A stretch of DNA of 63,787 bases from Mycobacteriaceae bacterium. Its GTDB lineage: Bacteria; Actinomycetota; Actinomycetes; Mycobacteriales; Mycobacteriaceae. Below are positions 22,828 to 33,414 of this stretch, in pieces. Both the position numbers and the translations under genes were made by a program. How positions within the stretch are numbered: the stretch's first letter is position 1; every line of letters begins with the position of its first letter. The stretch spans positions 1 through 63,787 of the forward strand of contig JAFARC010000071.1 in the NCBI GenBank assembly GCA_019245755.1. Direction: 5' to 3'. The notes under the pieces were generated by a model, which did no database searches, was not told the origin of the DNA, and saw only the letters and a list, made by a program, of their open reading frames with translations.

Positions 22828-23601
22828 CTACCGCCCCGGGCCCGGTGGGCCGGCGAACGCCTGTGCGATGGTCAGCCACCGCGCCGCGTCGTCGCCGACA
22901 GCCTTGATGTCCAGGCCGGGCGGGGCGCGGCGCTGAGTCACCAGGTAGCAGAAATCCTCCGCGGAGCCGGTGACCCGCTGGGTCGCGTCGGCCGGGCCCC
23001 AGCCCCAAAGGGTGCCGTCGGGAGCGGTCAGCTCGACACGGAACGGCTTGGGTGGCGGGGTCAGCCCGTGGACGGCGAACGCGAAGTCACGGGTGCGCAC
23101 CCCGAGGTGCGCGATCGACCGCAGCCGGCCGGTGGGCGGCTTGCAAACCCCGAGCGCGTCGGCGACGTCGAGGCTGTGCGCCCAAGTCTCCATCAATCGG
23201 GCCGTCGCCATGGACGCGGCGCTCATCGGTGGACCGAACCACATCAGCTTGCGGCCGGGCGCGACGCCGCGCAGCTGCTGGTGCAACCGGTGCCGGGTGC
23301 GACGCCAGTCGTCGAGGAGTTCGCCGGGCACCCTGCGGGCATGCTCCTCGGCGCCGGAGTCGACGAAGCCGCCCGGGTCGGCGGCGGCCGCGGCCAGCAG
23401 CTCGGCGAATACGGCCTCGTCGGTGAGGGACGTCAGCGCGACCCGATCGGTCCACAACAGGTGGCCGATTTGATGAGCGATGGTCCAGCCCACGGCAGGA
23501 GTCGCTGTGGCCCAAGCAGTTTCCGGCAGCACGGCGACCAGCTTGTCCAGCTCGTCGCTTTCTGCACCGAGATCGTCGATGATCGGACCCGCGTCGGCCA
23601 T
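22828..23601 (-). CDS. TIGR03084-type DinB/mycothiol-isomerase-fold protein (Rv0036c-like)
   Basis: The 257-residue protein has an N-terminal DinB-like four-helix bundle with candidate metal-binding His residues in [15 protein letters not shown] near residue 44. The bundle resembles the N-terminal domain of mycothiol-dependent maleylpyruvate isomerase. [20 protein letters not shown] supplies a further His, and the C-terminal part ([18 protein letters not shown]) fits the same family. Mycothiol dependence is plausible but not demonstrated. ATG 23601 lies 6 nt after TAGGGT, suggesting a leaderless transcript. The reading of family membership is firmer than any function. Confidence 0.88.
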   Translation of the reverse strand: MADAGPIIDDLGAESDELDKLVAVLPETAWATATPAVGWTIAHQIGHLLWTDRVALTSLTDEAVFAELLAAAAADPGGFVDSGAEEHARRVPGELLDDWRRTRHRLHQQLRGVAPGRKLMWFGPPMSAASMATARLMETWAHSLDVADALGVCKPPTGRLRSIAHLGVRTRDFAFAVHGLTPPPKPFRVELTAPDGTLWGWGPADATQRVTGSAEDFCYLVTQRRAPPGLDIKAVGDDAARWLTIAQAFAGPPGPGR

Positions 23602-23607
23602 GACAAA

Positions 23608-23613
23608 ACCCTA
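23608..23613 (-). promoter_or_regulatory. -10 element overlapping the MFS gene stop
   Basis: TAGGGT, 6 nt before the ATG of the TIGR03084-type gene, contains the TAG stop codon of the upstream MFS gene (23611-23613). An internal leaderless promoter is therefore built into a stop codon. Confidence 0.5.
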
Positions 23614-24900
23614 GCCCCTGGCTCCGGGCGGCCCACGCAGCCCGACCACGGTGTGCACCGCCAGCCCGATCAGGTAGACGGCGACGCCGACGAGCGCCAG
23701 GGCGGGGGAGTGCCCGTTGGCTGGTATCACCGCCGCCGACACCGCGATCGCACCGATGAACGACACCCAGAACAGCGAGTCCTGTACGGCGAACACGTGT
23801 CCGCGCAGCGCGTCGTCGACGTCGATCTGCATCGCGGTGTCCGCGCACAGTTTGACCACCTGCCCCGCTACGCCGAGCAGAAAACCGCACACCAGCATCA
23901 CCGGTTGCACCAGGCCCGCACCGGCCACCTGGATCGCCGCCGCGACCAGCAGCGCCCAGTTCGCGGTGGCGAACCGGCCGAACCGCCGCACCGCCCACGG
24001 CGTGAGCAACGTTGCCAGGAACGAGCCGGTGCCGGTGGCGGCGACGAAAACCACCGCCATGCCCAGCCCCGCCACGGCTCGCGTGCCGCTGTGGCGCACG
24101 ATCACCAGCATCAGCAGCGTGTTGATTCCGAACACGACACGGTGAGCGGCCAGACCGGCCAGCGTTGCGGCCACACTCGGTGTGCCGTTGACCGTACGCA
24201 ACCCATGCAGCCAGCCGGTGGCCACCGCATAGACCGCCGAACCGTGAATCGCGCGTGCGGTGTCGTCCGGACCGAGGCTGCGCGGACCGAAGCGCAGCGC
24301 CAACAGCAGCGCCACCAGTACCGGCACCGTGACCAGGCAGATCACCGTCGCCGCGCCGGTGTCGCCGGCCCCCAGCAGCCAGCGCGGCACCAACATGAAG
24401 TTGGCCCCGAAAAAAGTGGCCGCGGCACCCACCGCGGTGGCCACCGAGTTCATCGTGACCACCCGCCCGCGCGGCACCACGTGCGGCAGCGCCGCGGACA
24501 GCCCGGACGTCACGAACCGGGTTACACCGTTGACCATCAGAGCGCCGGCCAGAATCGGCAGATCTCCCGCGCCGACGGCCAGCATCAGCGCCACGGCCGC
24601 GACCAGCAACAGCCGTGCGCAGTTGGCGCCGACCAGCACGTAGCGACGGTCCCAGCGGTCGAGCAGCGCCCCGGCGAAGGGGCCGACCAACGAATAGGGC
24701 CCCAGCAGCACGGCGAACGAAGCCGCGATCGCCCACGGTTCGGCTGCGCGGTCTGGATTGAACAGGATCGCACCGGCCAGTCCGGCCTGAAACAACCCGT
24801 CGCCGAACTGGCTCACTACCCGCACCGCGAGCAGCCGGCCGAACTCCGGCATGTCCCGCACGGTCCGCCAGACGGCGATGGGGGCGTGCGCGTCAACCAC
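23611..24900 (-). CDS. MFS-family transporter (Rv0037c-like)
   Basis: The protein has about 429 residues and roughly 12 hydrophobic segments; it is a major facilitator with unknown substrate. The MFS loop 2-3 signature is seen in [21 protein letters not shown] near residue 80. Other segments include [21 protein letters not shown] at the C-terminus. I start it at GTG 24900 ([15 protein letters not shown]). GTG 24909 is possible, and the TTG at 24957 is unlikely because it lies inside a promoter-like TACTGT region (24949-24954). It is divergent from the YqgE gene. Confidence 0.85.
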   Translation of the reverse strand: MVDAHAPIAVWRTVRDMPEFGRLLAVRVVSQFGDGLFQAGLAGAILFNPDRAAEPWAIAASFAVLLGPYSLVGPFAGALLDRWDRRYVLVGANCARLLLVAAVALMLAVGAGDLPILAGALMVNGVTRFVTSGLSAALPHVVPRGRVVTMNSVATAVGAAATFFGANFMLVPRWLLGAGDTGAATVICLVTVPVLVALLLALRFGPRSLGPDDTARAIHGSAVYAVATGWLHGLRTVNGTPSVAATLAGLAAHRVVFGINTLLMLVIVRHSGTRAVAGLGMAVVFVAATGTGSFLATLLTPWAVRRFGRFATANWALLVAAAIQVAGAGLVQPVMLVCGFLLGVAGQVVKLCADTAMQIDVDDALRGHVFAVQDSLFWVSFIGAIAVSAAVIPANGHSPALALVGVAVYLIGLAVHTVVGLRGPPGARG

Positions 24901-25018
24901 CGGGAACACTTTCTGCTGCAGCGAAGGGAACGACAGGCAACCCGCACCACAGTACAAATATTTCGGTGTGCTCCGCTTGAACGCCCCAATTGCCCTGCGC
25001 TGGTGACATGATGGTGAC

Positions 25019-25621
25019 GTGGCCCACTCAGAGGATCCGGAGGATTACGCACCGACCGCGCATCGTGTGCGCGCCGGAACGCTGCTGCTGGCCAACACCG
25101 ATCTTCTCGAGCCGACGTTTCGACGCAGCGTGATTTATGTCGTCGAGCACAACGACGGCGGCACCCTTGGCGTGGTGCTCAACCGCCCCAGCGAAACCGC
25201 CGTCTACAACGTGCTTCCGCAGTGGGCCAAGCTGGCCACCAAGCCCAAGACCATGTTCATCGGCGGGCCGGTCAAGCGGGACGCCGCGCTGTGCCTGGGC
25301 ACGCTGCGGGTTGGCGTCGACGCGCGTGGCGCCCCGGGGCTGCGCCCCGTACAGGGTCGGATGGTGATGGTGGACCTTGACGCCGAACCCGACTCGATCG
25401 CACCGCTGGTCGAGGGCGTGCGGATCTTCGCCGGCTACAGCGGCTGGACCATCGGCCAACTCGACGGCGAAATCGAGCGCGACGACTGGATTGTATTGTC
25501 GGCCTTGCCTTCCGACGTACTAGTCGGACCGAGGGTTGATCTGTGGGCTCGGGTGTTGCGCCGCCAGCCTCTACCGCTGTCGATGCTGGCGACCCACCCT
25601 GTCGACATCAGCCGGAACTGA
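25019..25621 (+). CDS. YqgE/AlgH family protein (Rv0038-like)
   Basis: The 200-residue protein of the UPF0301/AlgH family has the family core [39 protein letters not shown], then [15 protein letters not shown] and [17 protein letters not shown]. The biochemical role of this fold is unsettled; some members affect gene regulation or redox state. GTG 25019 is the only reasonable start. It is conserved at this place across mycobacteria. Confidence 0.93.
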   Translation: MAHSEDPEDYAPTAHRVRAGTLLLANTDLLEPTFRRSVIYVVEHNDGGTLGVVLNRPSETAVYNVLPQWAKLATKPKTMFIGGPVKRDAALCLGTLRVGVDARGAPGLRPVQGRMVMVDLDAEPDSIAPLVEGVRIFAGYSGWTIGQLDGEIERDDWIVLSALPSDVLVGPRVDLWARVLRRQPLPLSMLATHPVDISRN

Positions 25622-25682
25622 CTGCGGCGCGCACCTCCGTGTCGCGGTGAAACAACCTGAAACAACCTGACCGCCAACAAGT

Positions 25683-26036
25683 TCACCCCGAGCACGACAG
25701 AGTGCAGATTGCGCAGGCCTGCTGACCCTGGCGGCTGCACACGAGGCGCTCACGGCGCGCCGCCGGCAACGTGTGGCGGCCGCCCTGCCAGATCCCGGCA
25801 GCCACGGTACCCACGGCGCCTAACACGCACAGCACCACAAGTACCGGCGATGACCGGGCAGACAACGCCACCAACCCGCCCGCGGACAGCATCACCGCCG
25901 CGGCAAGTTGCGTGGGGGCCACGGCGCGCAACACCTGCTGGGCCCCGATCGCCGGCGCTGGCCGGGCCAATGCTCGCACCCCGAAGACGGCCGACAGCAC
26001 CGCCCCGCACAGACACAGCACCGCCGCAATGAGCAT
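25683..26036 (-). CDS. Small conserved membrane protein (Rv0039c-like)
   Basis: The 117-residue protein has three hydrophobic segments (MLIAAVLCLCGAVLSAVFG, QLAAAVMLSAGGLVAL and VLVVLCVLGAVGTVAAGIW). Its short C-terminus has four cysteines (CSRQGQQACAICTLSC) that could bind metal or form disulphides. No function is known. ATG 26036 is the start. It matches Rv0039c in size, place and the PTQLAAAVML core. Confidence 0.82.
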   Translation of the reverse strand: MLIAAVLCLCGAVLSAVFGVRALARPAPAIGAQQVLRAVAPTQLAAAVMLSAGGLVALSARSSPVLVVLCVLGAVGTVAAGIWQGGRHTLPAARRERLVCSRQGQQACAICTLSCSG

Positions 26037-26088
26037 GACGTCACGATACGAGAGACCCGGCGGTCATGCGCGGTGGGCGGTCGCGCGC

Positions 26089-26934
26089 TCACGGCATTCC
26101 GGGCGCGACCCGGAACCCGTTGACGATCGCGTCGGTGGCGCTGCCCTCAGCGACCACCTGGCTCAGCGACGTCGTGACGGCCAGCGACACCAGGTATTTG
26201 GTCGGACCGACGGGCACGATCACGTGCCGCCGGGACGTGTTCAGCGTCATGTTGTTCTGCCGGTAGGTGCCTTCGATCAGCGACGACGGCAAGCCGTAGA
26301 AGTCGGCCAGCGATGCATTGGTGGTTTGCCATGCCATCTCCGACTGGCTGTCGATGAATCCGTGGGTGATTGCCTCCTTGGGGTCGAAGTCGCCGATCGC
26401 CTTGTAGACCACCACTTGCGCGTTCGGCGTGTACAGGCCGTCACCGCCGTTGCGGTCCGCGGTTACTAGAAAAGCGTCCGGGACATTCGGGTCTGGGACC
26501 TGCGACCAGCCGAGGGGCATCGGCAGCGTGATGCTGACCGCCGTGAACCCTTGGGGCCGTTGCGGTTCGAGCTGGACGCCCTTGCTCTTGAAGTAGTCGG
26601 TCAGCGAGCCGGAACTGGCGGGCACCAGGGTGGGCTGCGCGACGGGCAGGGCCGCCTGCGCGGCCTGACCGGCCGGCACGGCACCCGCCGGCGCGACAGG
26701 TACCGCGGGCGCCGCCAGCGGGGCGACGGAAGCGCCAGCGTTGGCCAGCGGGAGCCCGGTCGGCGCACCGCCCGCAGGCGCGACGGTGACCGTCTGGGTG
26801 ACCGTCACCGGCGCGGGAGGCATCGGTAGCACGGGCTCGGCGCCCGCGTTGGCCGCGGCGAAAGCGATGACACCGGCCAGCGCCGCGGCTGTTCCGCCGC
26901 CAACCGCCAGCCGGGCCCGGGTCTTTTCCCGCAT
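26089..26934 (-). CDS. mtc28: Secreted proline-rich antigen, Mtc28/LpqN-like
   Basis: The 281-residue exported protein has a signal peptide ending near AAANAGAEP (about residue 27). A Pro/Ala/Val-rich linker follows (to about 105), then a globular domain: [62 protein letters not shown] and [10 protein letters not shown]. The fold matches the M. tuberculosis 28-kDa antigen Rv0040c and LpqN/LpqT proteins. No lipobox cysteine is seen. ATG 26934 follows a strong AGGAGG. It is divergent from leuS. Confidence 0.9.
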   Translation of the reverse strand: MREKTRARLAVGGGTAAALAGVIAFAAANAGAEPVLPMPPAPVTVTQTVTVAPAGGAPTGLPLANAGASVAPLAAPAVPVAPAGAVPAGQAAQAALPVAQPTLVPASSGSLTDYFKSKGVQLEPQRPQGFTAVSITLPMPLGWSQVPDPNVPDAFLVTADRNGGDGLYTPNAQVVVYKAIGDFDPKEAITHGFIDSQSEMAWQTTNASLADFYGLPSSLIEGTYRQNNMTLNTSRRHVIVPVGPTKYLVSLAVTTSLSQVVAEGSATDAIVNGFRVAPGMP

Positions 26935-27119
26935 CGCGCCTTTCCTCCTCTCCAGCGCCGACACCGAACACCCAGTCCCACCACCAACGCACCCATCCGC
27001 GCCGTCACAAAAGTAACAACCGTCACTTCTGTCACACCAGGCCTGGGACCGACCCCTGATCGCTCCGCAATCCAACCGAGACCTCCGCCCGCCGGCGGCA
27101 CCCCGTCTGAACCGCTGAC

Positions 27120-27125
27120 TACCCT
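27120..27125 (+). promoter_or_regulatory. -10 element of a probable leaderless leuS promoter
   Basis: TACCCT is followed by 6 nt and the GTG start of leuS, with no ribosome-binding sequence in between. Confidence 0.55.
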
Positions 27126-27131
27126 GTTGAC

Positions 27132-30005
27132 GTGACCGAGCCGACCGCGACACCCAGCGCCGCCGACGCCGAGGCCCCGCGGTTCCGTTACACCGCGGAA
27201 CGTGCGGGTGAGATCGAACGTGCGTGCCAGCAGAACTGGGAGAAGTGGGGCACCTTCCACGTGCCTAACCCGGTCGGGTCCCTGGCGCCGGCCGACGGCG
27301 AGACGCTGCCGGCCGACAAGATGTTCGTCCAGGACATGTTCCCCTACCCGTCTGGCGAGGGACTGCATGTCGGCCACCCGCTCGGCTACATCGCCACCGA
27401 CGTCTACGCCCGCTATTACCGGATGACCGGCCACAACGTCTTGCACGCGCTGGGTTTCGACGCGTTCGGACTGCCTGCTGAGCAGCACGCGATCCAGACC
27501 GGAACCCATCCGCGCACCCGGACCGAAGCCAACATCGTCAATTTCCGGCGTCAGCTGGGCCGGCTCGGGTTCGGCCACGACAGCCGCCGGAGCTTCTCGA
27601 CCACGGACGTCGAGTTCTACGAATGGACGCAGTGGATCTTTCTGCAGATCTACAACGCGTGGTATGACCTGGCCGCCAACAAGGCCCGTCCGATCGCCGA
27701 GCTGATCGCCGAGTTCGACAGCGAAGCGCGCGTTCTGGACCGCCACTGGTCGACGCTGTCGGCGGCCGAACGCGCCGACGTCATCGATTCCTACCGTCTG
27801 GTGTACCGCGCTGACGCGATCGTGAACTGGTGTCCGGGCCTGGGCACCGTGCTGGCCAACGAAGAGGTCACCGCCGACGGCCGCAGTGAGCGCGGCAACT
27901 TCCCGGTGTTCCGGAAGCGGTTGCGGCAGTGGATGATGCGGATCACCGCGTACTCCGATCGGCTGCTGGACGACCTGGACGTGCTCGATTGGCCGGAGAA
28001 GGTCAAGACCATGCAGCGCAACTGGATCGGCCGCTCGACCGGGGCGGCGGCGTTCTTCGGTGCGCGCACCGGTGACGGTGACAGTGTCGACATCGAGGTG
28101 TTCACCACCCGGCCCGACACGCTGTTCGGCGCCACGTATCTGGTGCTGGCTCCGGAGCACTACTTGGTCGATGTGCTCACCGCCGCGGCCTGGCCCGACG
28201 CCGTCGACAAGCGCTGGACCTTCGGCCAGGCCACACCGGCGGAGGCGGTGGGGGCCTACCGCCGGTCCATTGCGGCGAAGTCGGATCTGGAACGCCAGGA
28301 GAACAAGGCGAAGACCGGTGTGTTCCTCGGCAGCTACGCAACAAACCCGGCCGACGGTCGGCGCATCCCGATTTTCATCGCCGACTACGTGCTGGCGGGC
28401 TACGGCACGGGCGCGATCATGGCGGTGCCGGGTCACGACCAACGCGACTGGGAATTCGCCGACGAATTCGGGCTGCCGATCGTCGAGGTCATTGCCGGCG
28501 GCGATGTTTCGCAGGGTGCCTACGTCGGCGACGGTCCGGCGGTCAACTCTGACTACCTCAACGGACTCGACGTTGCGTCGGCGAAGGTGAAGATGACGGA
28601 GCGGCTTGAGGCCGAAGGCCGCGGCCAAGCCCGTGTCGAATACAAACTGCGGGACTGGTTGTTCGCGCGGCAGCGCTATTGGGGTGAGCCGTTCCCGATC
28701 GTCTATGACAGCGACGGCCGACCCCACGCCCTGCCCGAGTCGGAACTTCCCGTTGTGTTGCCCGACATACCCGACTATTCGCCGGTGTTGTTCGATCCCG
28801 ATGATGCCGGCAGCGAGCCCTCGCCGCCGCTGGCCAAGGCGACCGACTGGGTGCACGTCGAGCTGGACCTCGGTGACGGCCGCAAACCGTACACGCGGGA
28901 CACCAATGTGATGCCGCAATGGGCCGGGAGCTCATGGTACGAGCTGCGCTACACCGATCCCCACAATTCGAAGCGGTTCTGCGCCAAGGAGAACGAGGCG
29001 TACTGGATGGGGCCGCGCCCCGAGGAGCATGGGCCTGACGATCCTGGCGGGGTGGACCTGTATGTCGGCGGAGTCGAGCACGCGGTGCTGCATCTGCTGT
29101 ATTCGCGGTTCTGGCACAAGGTGCTCTACGACCTGGGCCAGGTGAGTTCGTCGGAGCCCTACCGGCGGTTGGTCAATCAGGGCTATATCCAGGCGTACGC
29201 CTACACCGATGCGCGCGGCGCCTACGTTCCGGCCGCCGATGTCGTCGAGCAGCAAGACAGGTTCTTCTACCCAGGCCCCGACGGCCAGATCGAGGTGTTC
29301 CAGGAGTTCGGCAAGATCGGCAAGAGTCTGAAGAATTCGGTGTCACCGGACGAGATCTGCGACGACTATGGCGCGGACACGCTGCGGGTCTATGAGATGT
29401 CGATGGGTCCGCTGGAGGCGTCGCGGCCGTGGGCGACCAAGGACGTCGTCGGCGCCTACCGCTTCCTGCAGCGGGTGTGGCGGCTCCTGGTCGACGAGAA
29501 CACCGGTGAGCTCCGGGTGGCCGACGTCGAATTGGACCGCGACACGCTGCGGCTGATGCACCGCACCATCGCAGGCGTCGCCGAAGACTATGCGGGGCTG
29601 CGCAACAACACCGCCGTGGCCAAGCTGATCGAGTACACCAACCACCTGACCAAGCAACACCGCGACGCCGTGCCGCGCGCCGCGGTGGAGCCGCTGGTGC
29701 TGATGGTGGCGCCGGTCGCGCCGCACTTGGCTGAAGAGCTGTGGCGGCGGCTCGGCCACGACCAATCCCTGGCGCACGGGCCGTTCCCCGCGGCCGACCG
29801 GCAGTATCTGGTTGAGGACTCGGTGGAGTATCCGGTGCAGGTCAACGGCAAAGTGCGCGGCCACGTCGTGGTGGGCGCCGACGCCGACGCCGACGCCATC
29901 GAGGTCGCGGCGCTCGCTGACGAGAAGGTGCTGGCCTTTCTGGACGGGGCCACACCGAAGAAGGTGATCGTCGTGCCCGGCCGGCTGGTCAACCTCGTGG
30001 TCTGA
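27132..30005 (+). CDS. leuS: Leucyl-tRNA synthetase
   Basis: The 957-residue class I synthetase charges tRNA-Leu. The HIGH-type motif is [10 protein letters not shown] near residue 77 and the KMSKS-type motif is [10 protein letters not shown] near residue 730. The inserted editing domain (about 290-480) includes [21 protein letters not shown] and [17 protein letters not shown], which hydrolyse mischarged tRNA. The C-terminus is [15 protein letters not shown]. The start is GTG 27132. The last 17 bp overlap the convergent SDR gene. The long antisense frame across it is a shadow. Confidence 0.98.
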   Translation: MTEPTATPSAADAEAPRFRYTAERAGEIERACQQNWEKWGTFHVPNPVGSLAPADGETLPADKMFVQDMFPYPSGEGLHVGHPLGYIATDVYARYYRMTGHNVLHALGFDAFGLPAEQHAIQTGTHPRTRTEANIVNFRRQLGRLGFGHDSRRSFSTTDVEFYEWTQWIFLQIYNAWYDLAANKARPIAELIAEFDSEARVLDRHWSTLSAAERADVIDSYRLVYRADAIVNWCPGLGTVLANEEVTADGRSERGNFPVFRKRLRQWMMRITAYSDRLLDDLDVLDWPEKVKTMQRNWIGRSTGAAAFFGARTGDGDSVDIEVFTTRPDTLFGATYLVLAPEHYLVDVLTAAAWPDAVDKRWTFGQATPAEAVGAYRRSIAAKSDLERQENKAKTGVFLGSYATNPADGRRIPIFIADYVLAGYGTGAIMAVPGHDQRDWEFADEFGLPIVEVIAGGDVSQGAYVGDGPAVNSDYLNGLDVASAKVKMTERLEAEGRGQARVEYKLRDWLFARQRYWGEPFPIVYDSDGRPHALPESELPVVLPDIPDYSPVLFDPDDAGSEPSPPLAKATDWVHVELDLGDGRKPYTRDTNVMPQWAGSSWYELRYTDPHNSKRFCAKENEAYWMGPRPEEHGPDDPGGVDLYVGGVEHAVLHLLYSRFWHKVLYDLGQVSSSEPYRRLVNQGYIQAYAYTDARGAYVPAADVVEQQDRFFYPGPDGQIEVFQEFGKIGKSLKNSVSPDEICDDYGADTLRVYEMSMGPLEASRPWATKDVVGAYRFLQRVWRLLVDENTGELRVADVELDRDTLRLMHRTIAGVAEDYAGLRNNTAVAKLIEYTNHLTKQHRDAVPRAAVEPLVLMVAPVAPHLAEELWRRLGHDQSLAHGPFPAADRQYLVEDSVEYPVQVNGKVRGHVVVGADADADAIEVAALADEKVLAFLDGATPKKVIVVPGRLVNLVV

Positions 30006-30672
30006 CGCTACGCTGCCGGATGATCACCTGGTGCACCGCTCCGTCGGCCGGCGTGGTGATCACCTTGGCGACGGTGTCGGCTACCGTCTCGGGCCGCAGG
30101 TAGGCCGATTCGTCGTATTCACCACCCTCGAACTCCCTTAGCCGCCGCTGCATTCGGGTGCCGATGCGCCCGGGATGCACGGAGGTGACCCGCAGCGTCG
30201 GCTCCTCGGCGCGTAGCGAATCGGCGAACGCGCGCAGCGCGAACTTGCTGGCCGAGTAGGACGCCATGCCGGGCAGCACGTTCAGACCCGCCCCCGAGTT
30301 GATGAAGATCACTTGGCCTTCGGCTCGACGCAGTGCCGGCAGCAGCGCCTGGGTCAGGGCAACCGCACCTATCACATTGACTTCGAATGTATTCCGCCAG
30401 TCGTCAAGCGTGGAATCGGCCAGGTGGTCGGGGAACGCAACGCCGGCGTTGTGCACCAACACATCCAGTTGATCGATGACTTCGGTACTGGCGGCCAGCG
30501 AGTCCGTGTCAGCCAGGTCCAGCGGCCACGTTGTGGCGCCCAGCCGGTCGGCGACCTCGTCCAACCGTGGCGACGGTCGACCGCCGAGCAGCAGGGTGTG
30601 GGTTGCAGCGAGGGCGGTGGCGATCGCGGCGCCGAGTCCGCCGGAAGCCCCGGTGACGAGCGCGGTCGGCAT
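29989..30672 (-). CDS. Short-chain dehydrogenase/reductase
   Basis: The 227-residue classical SDR has the cofactor loop [10 protein letters not shown] at residues 7-16, VHNAGVAFP, and the catalytic Ser in INSGAG with Tyr and Lys in [14 protein letters not shown] comes after it. The substrate is unknown. The acidic position after the second beta strand is not evident ([10 protein letters not shown]), which would fit NADPH. ATG 30672 lies 6 nt after TAGGGT and is likely leaderless. It is tail-to-tail with leuS. Confidence 0.9.
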   Translation of the reverse strand: MPTALVTGASGGLGAAIATALAATHTLLLGGRPSPRLDEVADRLGATTWPLDLADTDSLAASTEVIDQLDVLVHNAGVAFPDHLADSTLDDWRNTFEVNVIGAVALTQALLPALRRAEGQVIFINSGAGLNVLPGMASYSASKFALRAFADSLRAEEPTLRVTSVHPGRIGTRMQRRLREFEGGEYDESAYLRPETVADTVAKVITTPADGAVHQVIIRQRSVRPRG

Positions 30673-30678
30673 GTTGTC

Positions 30679-30684
30679 ACCCTA
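30679..30684 (-). promoter_or_regulatory. -10 element of a probable leaderless SDR promoter
   Basis: TAGGGT on the minus strand is followed by 6 nt and the ATG of the SDR gene. Confidence 0.55.
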
Positions 30685-30801
30685 TCGTCGCGTCGGCCGC
30701 CGTCCGCGCCCTCCCGCCCCGCCGGCTGCCGTCGCCCGGCCCCATCGTCGCGTCGCGCGCCGCCGCGCGCCGCCGCAGAAGCCGCCGCAGAATAGGAACC
30801 G

Positions 30802-32142
30802 ATGGCGCCCGATCCCAGCTTCTCGCCGACACAACTCGCCGCGCGTGCGGCGTACCTGTTGCGCGGCAACGACCTGGGGGTGATGACGACGGCGGCGCCG
30901 CTGCTGTACCCGCATATGTGGAGCTGGGACGCGGCGTTTGTGGCGGTAGGGCTGGCCCCGCTGAGTGTGGAGCGGGCGGTCGTCGAACTGGATACGTTGC
31001 TGTCGGCGCAGTGGGACAACGGCATGATCCCGCACATCGTGTTCGCCAAGGGCGCCGACGGGTATTTCCCGGGGCCGCCGCGTTGGGCGTGTTCGGCGTT
31101 GGCGGCGAAGGCGCCGCGTCATCGGCACACTTCGGGGATCACGCAGCCCCCCGTGCATGCGATCGCGGTGGAGCGCATTCTCGAACACGCGCGCCGCCGC
31201 GGCCGCTCGACGCGGCAGGTGGCCGAGGCATTCCTGGACCGGCGCTGGGACAGCCTGGTCCGCTGGCACCGCTGGCTGGTTGAGGCGCGCGACCAGCACG
31301 GACATGGCCGGATCACGCTCTACCACGGTTGGGAATCCGGGATGGACAACTCGCCGCGGTGGGACGCCGCCTACGCCAACGTGCATCCCGGCGCGGTCCC
31401 GGAATATCGACGCGCAGACAACATGATCGTGATGGACCCGTCGCAGCGGCCGTCGGACACCGAGTACGACCGCTATCTGTGGCTTGTGGAGGAGATGAAG
31501 TCGGCCCGCTACGAGGACGAACTGCTGCCCAAGGTGATGAGCTTCGCGGTCGAGGACGTGTTCGTCTCGGCCATCTTCGCCGTGGCCTGCGAGGTGCTGG
31601 CGATCATCGGGGAAGACTACAGCCGGCCCAACGCCGACGTCCGGGACTTGTATTCGTGGGCGGAGCGGTTCCGCGCCGGGGTCGTCCAGACCACCGACGA
31701 GAGAACCGGCACCGCCAAGGACTTCGATGTGCGGGCCGGCAGGTGGGTGGCGACCGAGACCGTGGCGCAGTTCGCGCCGCTGCTGTGCGGGGGCCTGCCC
31801 CATGATCGCGAGCGGGCGCTGCTGCGGCTGCTCGAAGGACCGCGGTTCTGCGCCCACCCGGACCTGAAGTTCACACTGATTCCGTCGACGTCGCCGGTCT
31901 CACGGGACTTCCGGCCACGCGAGTACTGGCGCGGGCCGGTGTGGCCGGTGATGACTTGGCTGTTCTCGTGGGCGTTCGCGCGCCGTGGCTGGGCCGAGCG
32001 GTCGTACCTGCTGCGCCGCGAGGGACTACGGCAGGCAAGCGACGGCACGTTCGCGGAGTACTACGAGCCGTTCACCGGCGAGCCGTTGGGCAGCATGCAG
32101 CAATCGTGGACCGCGGCGGCCGTGCTCGACTGGCTCGGTTAG
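30802..32142 (+). CDS. ggh: Glucosylglycerate hydrolase (GH63-type)
   Basis: The 446-residue (alpha/alpha)6-barrel hydrolase should cleave glucosylglycerate to glucose and glycerate, releasing a compatible solute stored under nitrogen limitation. Counting residues puts the acid/base pair at D182 (in GWESGMDNSPRWD) and E419 (in GTFAEYYEPF), the numbering I recall for the M. hassiacum enzyme of the same length. Substrate-contact stretches YPHMWSWD and QWDNGMIPHIV are present. ATG 30802 is the start. The stop overlaps the convergent MarR gene by 4 bp. Presence of this gene favours a rapid-growing mycobacterium. Confidence 0.9.
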   Translation: MAPDPSFSPTQLAARAAYLLRGNDLGVMTTAAPLLYPHMWSWDAAFVAVGLAPLSVERAVVELDTLLSAQWDNGMIPHIVFAKGADGYFPGPPRWACSALAAKAPRHRHTSGITQPPVHAIAVERILEHARRRGRSTRQVAEAFLDRRWDSLVRWHRWLVEARDQHGHGRITLYHGWESGMDNSPRWDAAYANVHPGAVPEYRRADNMIVMDPSQRPSDTEYDRYLWLVEEMKSARYEDELLPKVMSFAVEDVFVSAIFAVACEVLAIIGEDYSRPNADVRDLYSWAERFRAGVVQTTDERTGTAKDFDVRAGRWVATETVAQFAPLLCGGLPHDRERALLRLLEGPRFCAHPDLKFTLIPSTSPVSRDFRPREYWRGPVWPVMTWLFSWAFARRGWAERSYLLRREGLRQASDGTFAEYYEPFTGEPLGSMQQSWTAAAVLDWLG

Positions 32143-32591
32143 GTCGGCCGCCCGGCCAGGCGTTCCAGCGGCGCCAGTGCTTTGGTCAGCGTGTCCAGGT
32201 CGTCGTCGCTGAGCTGGGCGAGCATCGCCGCCAACGCGGCGCGCCGGTTGGCCAGCGATTCGCGGTGAACGGCCAGCCCCTTCGGTGTGATGTCGACCAG
32301 CACGGCCCGCAGGTCCGATGGATCACGCGATCGCTTCACCAGGCCGAGCTTTTCCAGCCGGCGGATCGCCACCGTGGTGGTCGGCGTGCGCACCCGTTCG
32401 TGCGCCGCCAACTCGGTCATCCGGATCGGGCCGCGGTCGATCAGCGTGACGAGGATCGACAGCTGCGCCAAGGTGAGATCACCGGTGGCGACCCGGCTGG
32501 TATCACCGCGCCGCAGGACGGTCACCAGCTTGGAGAGCACGCGGTGCAGCCCTTCGGCCAGCTCGGTGACCTGCTCTTCGGTCTCCACCAT
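32139..32591 (-). CDS. MarR-family transcriptional regulator (Rv0042c-like)
   Basis: The 150-residue winged-helix repressor has LTLAQLSILVTLIDRGPIRMTELAAHERVRTPTTTVAIRRLEKLGLV at about residues 39-85, covering the helix-turn-helix and recognition helix. The wing KRSRDPSDLRAVLVDITPKG comes next. C-terminal helices form the dimer interface. The ligand and targets are unknown. It faces glucosylglycerate hydrolase tail-to-tail, so it need not regulate that gene. A TAGACT element 8 nt before ATG 32591 suggests a leaderless mRNA. Confidence 0.9.
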   Translation of the reverse strand: MVETEEQVTELAEGLHRVLSKLVTVLRRGDTSRVATGDLTLAQLSILVTLIDRGPIRMTELAAHERVRTPTTTVAIRRLEKLGLVKRSRDPSDLRAVLVDITPKGLAVHRESLANRRAALAAMLAQLSDDDLDTLTKALAPLERLAGRPT

Positions 32592-32599
32592 AATTCGCT

Positions 32600-32605
32600 A
32601 GTCTA
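32600..32605 (-). promoter_or_regulatory. -10 element of a probable leaderless marR promoter
   Basis: TAGACT is followed by 8 nt and the ATG of the MarR gene. Confidence 0.5.
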
Positions 32606-32664
32606 ACCTCTGGTGGCCCCACAGGTTGGCCGCCTGACGGAATATCGATGCAGTTAAAAGCGCT

Positions 32665-33411
32665 TTAAAGCAGCTGCGCCAAGAACCGCCGCAGCCGTTC
32701 GGTCGCGGCGGCTTCGAATATCTGCTCCGGCCGCCCCGATTCCACCACCTGGCCGTGGTCCATGAACACCACGGTGTCCGACGCTGACTGGGCGAAACCC
32801 ATCTCATGGGTGACCACGATCATCGTCATGCCTTGCTCGCCCAGGTCCGCGATCAACCGCAGGATGCCCTTGACCAGCTCAGGGTCAAGCGCCGAGGTCG
32901 GCTCGTCGAAGAACATCACCTGCGGGGCCATCGCCAGTGCCCGCGCGATCGCCACCCGCTGTTGCTGACCACCGGACAGGGTGGCTGGCCGGAAATTGGC
33001 CTTGTGCCGTAGCCCGACCCGGTCGAGCTGGGCCAGCGCCAGCGCACGCGCCTCGTCGGCAGCCAGCCGCTTGAGCCTGCGCGGCGCGAGCATCACGTTG
33101 TCGATGACACTGCGGTGGGCGAACAAGTTGAAGTTCTGAAACACCATCCCGATCCGCTGGCGCAGGTGATCGGGATTGTCGCGGAGCACCGACCGGCCGT
33201 CCAGCAGAATGTCGCCGCTGTCCGGCTCGTAGAGCCGGTTCAGTGTGCGCAGCAGCGTCGACTTGCCCGACCCGGACGGCCCGATCACTGCCACCGTGCT
33301 GCCCGCGGCCGCCTCGATGTCGACGCCGCGCAGCACGGCGTTGGTTCCGAACGACAGCTGGATACCCCTGCCGGCCAGTGAAACCGGCTCCACCCCGGTG
33401 CCGGCCGCCAT
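32665..33411 (-). CDS. Polar amino-acid ABC transporter, ATP-binding protein
   Basis: The 248-residue ATPase of the GlnQ/HisP type has Walker A GPSGSGKST near residue 45, the Q-loop VFQNFNLFAHRSVIDNV, and the signature LSGGQQQRVAIARAL. Walker B reads VMFFDEPTSALDPE and the H-loop VVTHEMGFA. It energises the fused binding-protein/permease encoded 3 bp upstream. The start is ATG 33411. Glutamine, glutamate or another polar amino acid is the likely substrate class, but specificity cannot be read. Confidence 0.95.
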   Translation of the reverse strand: MAAGTGVEPVSLAGRGIQLSFGTNAVLRGVDIEAAAGSTVAVIGPSGSGKSTLLRTLNRLYEPDSGDILLDGRSVLRDNPDHLRQRIGMVFQNFNLFAHRSVIDNVMLAPRRLKRLAADEARALALAQLDRVGLRHKANFRPATLSGGQQQRVAIARALAMAPQVMFFDEPTSALDPELVKGILRLIADLGEQGMTMIVVTHEMGFAQSASDTVVFMDHGQVVESGRPEQIFEAAATERLRRFLAQLL

Positions 33412-33414
33412 CGG

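Noticed and set aside
23068..25011. 647-codon open frame antisense to the TIGR03084 and MFS genes
   Set aside because: The composition is Arg/Gln/His-rich low complexity typical of shadow frames, and it crosses two well-supported genes.
26805..28919. 704-codon open frame antisense to leuS
   Set aside because: High-GC third-position bias produces long antisense frames; the leuS frame has full family motifs and this one has none.
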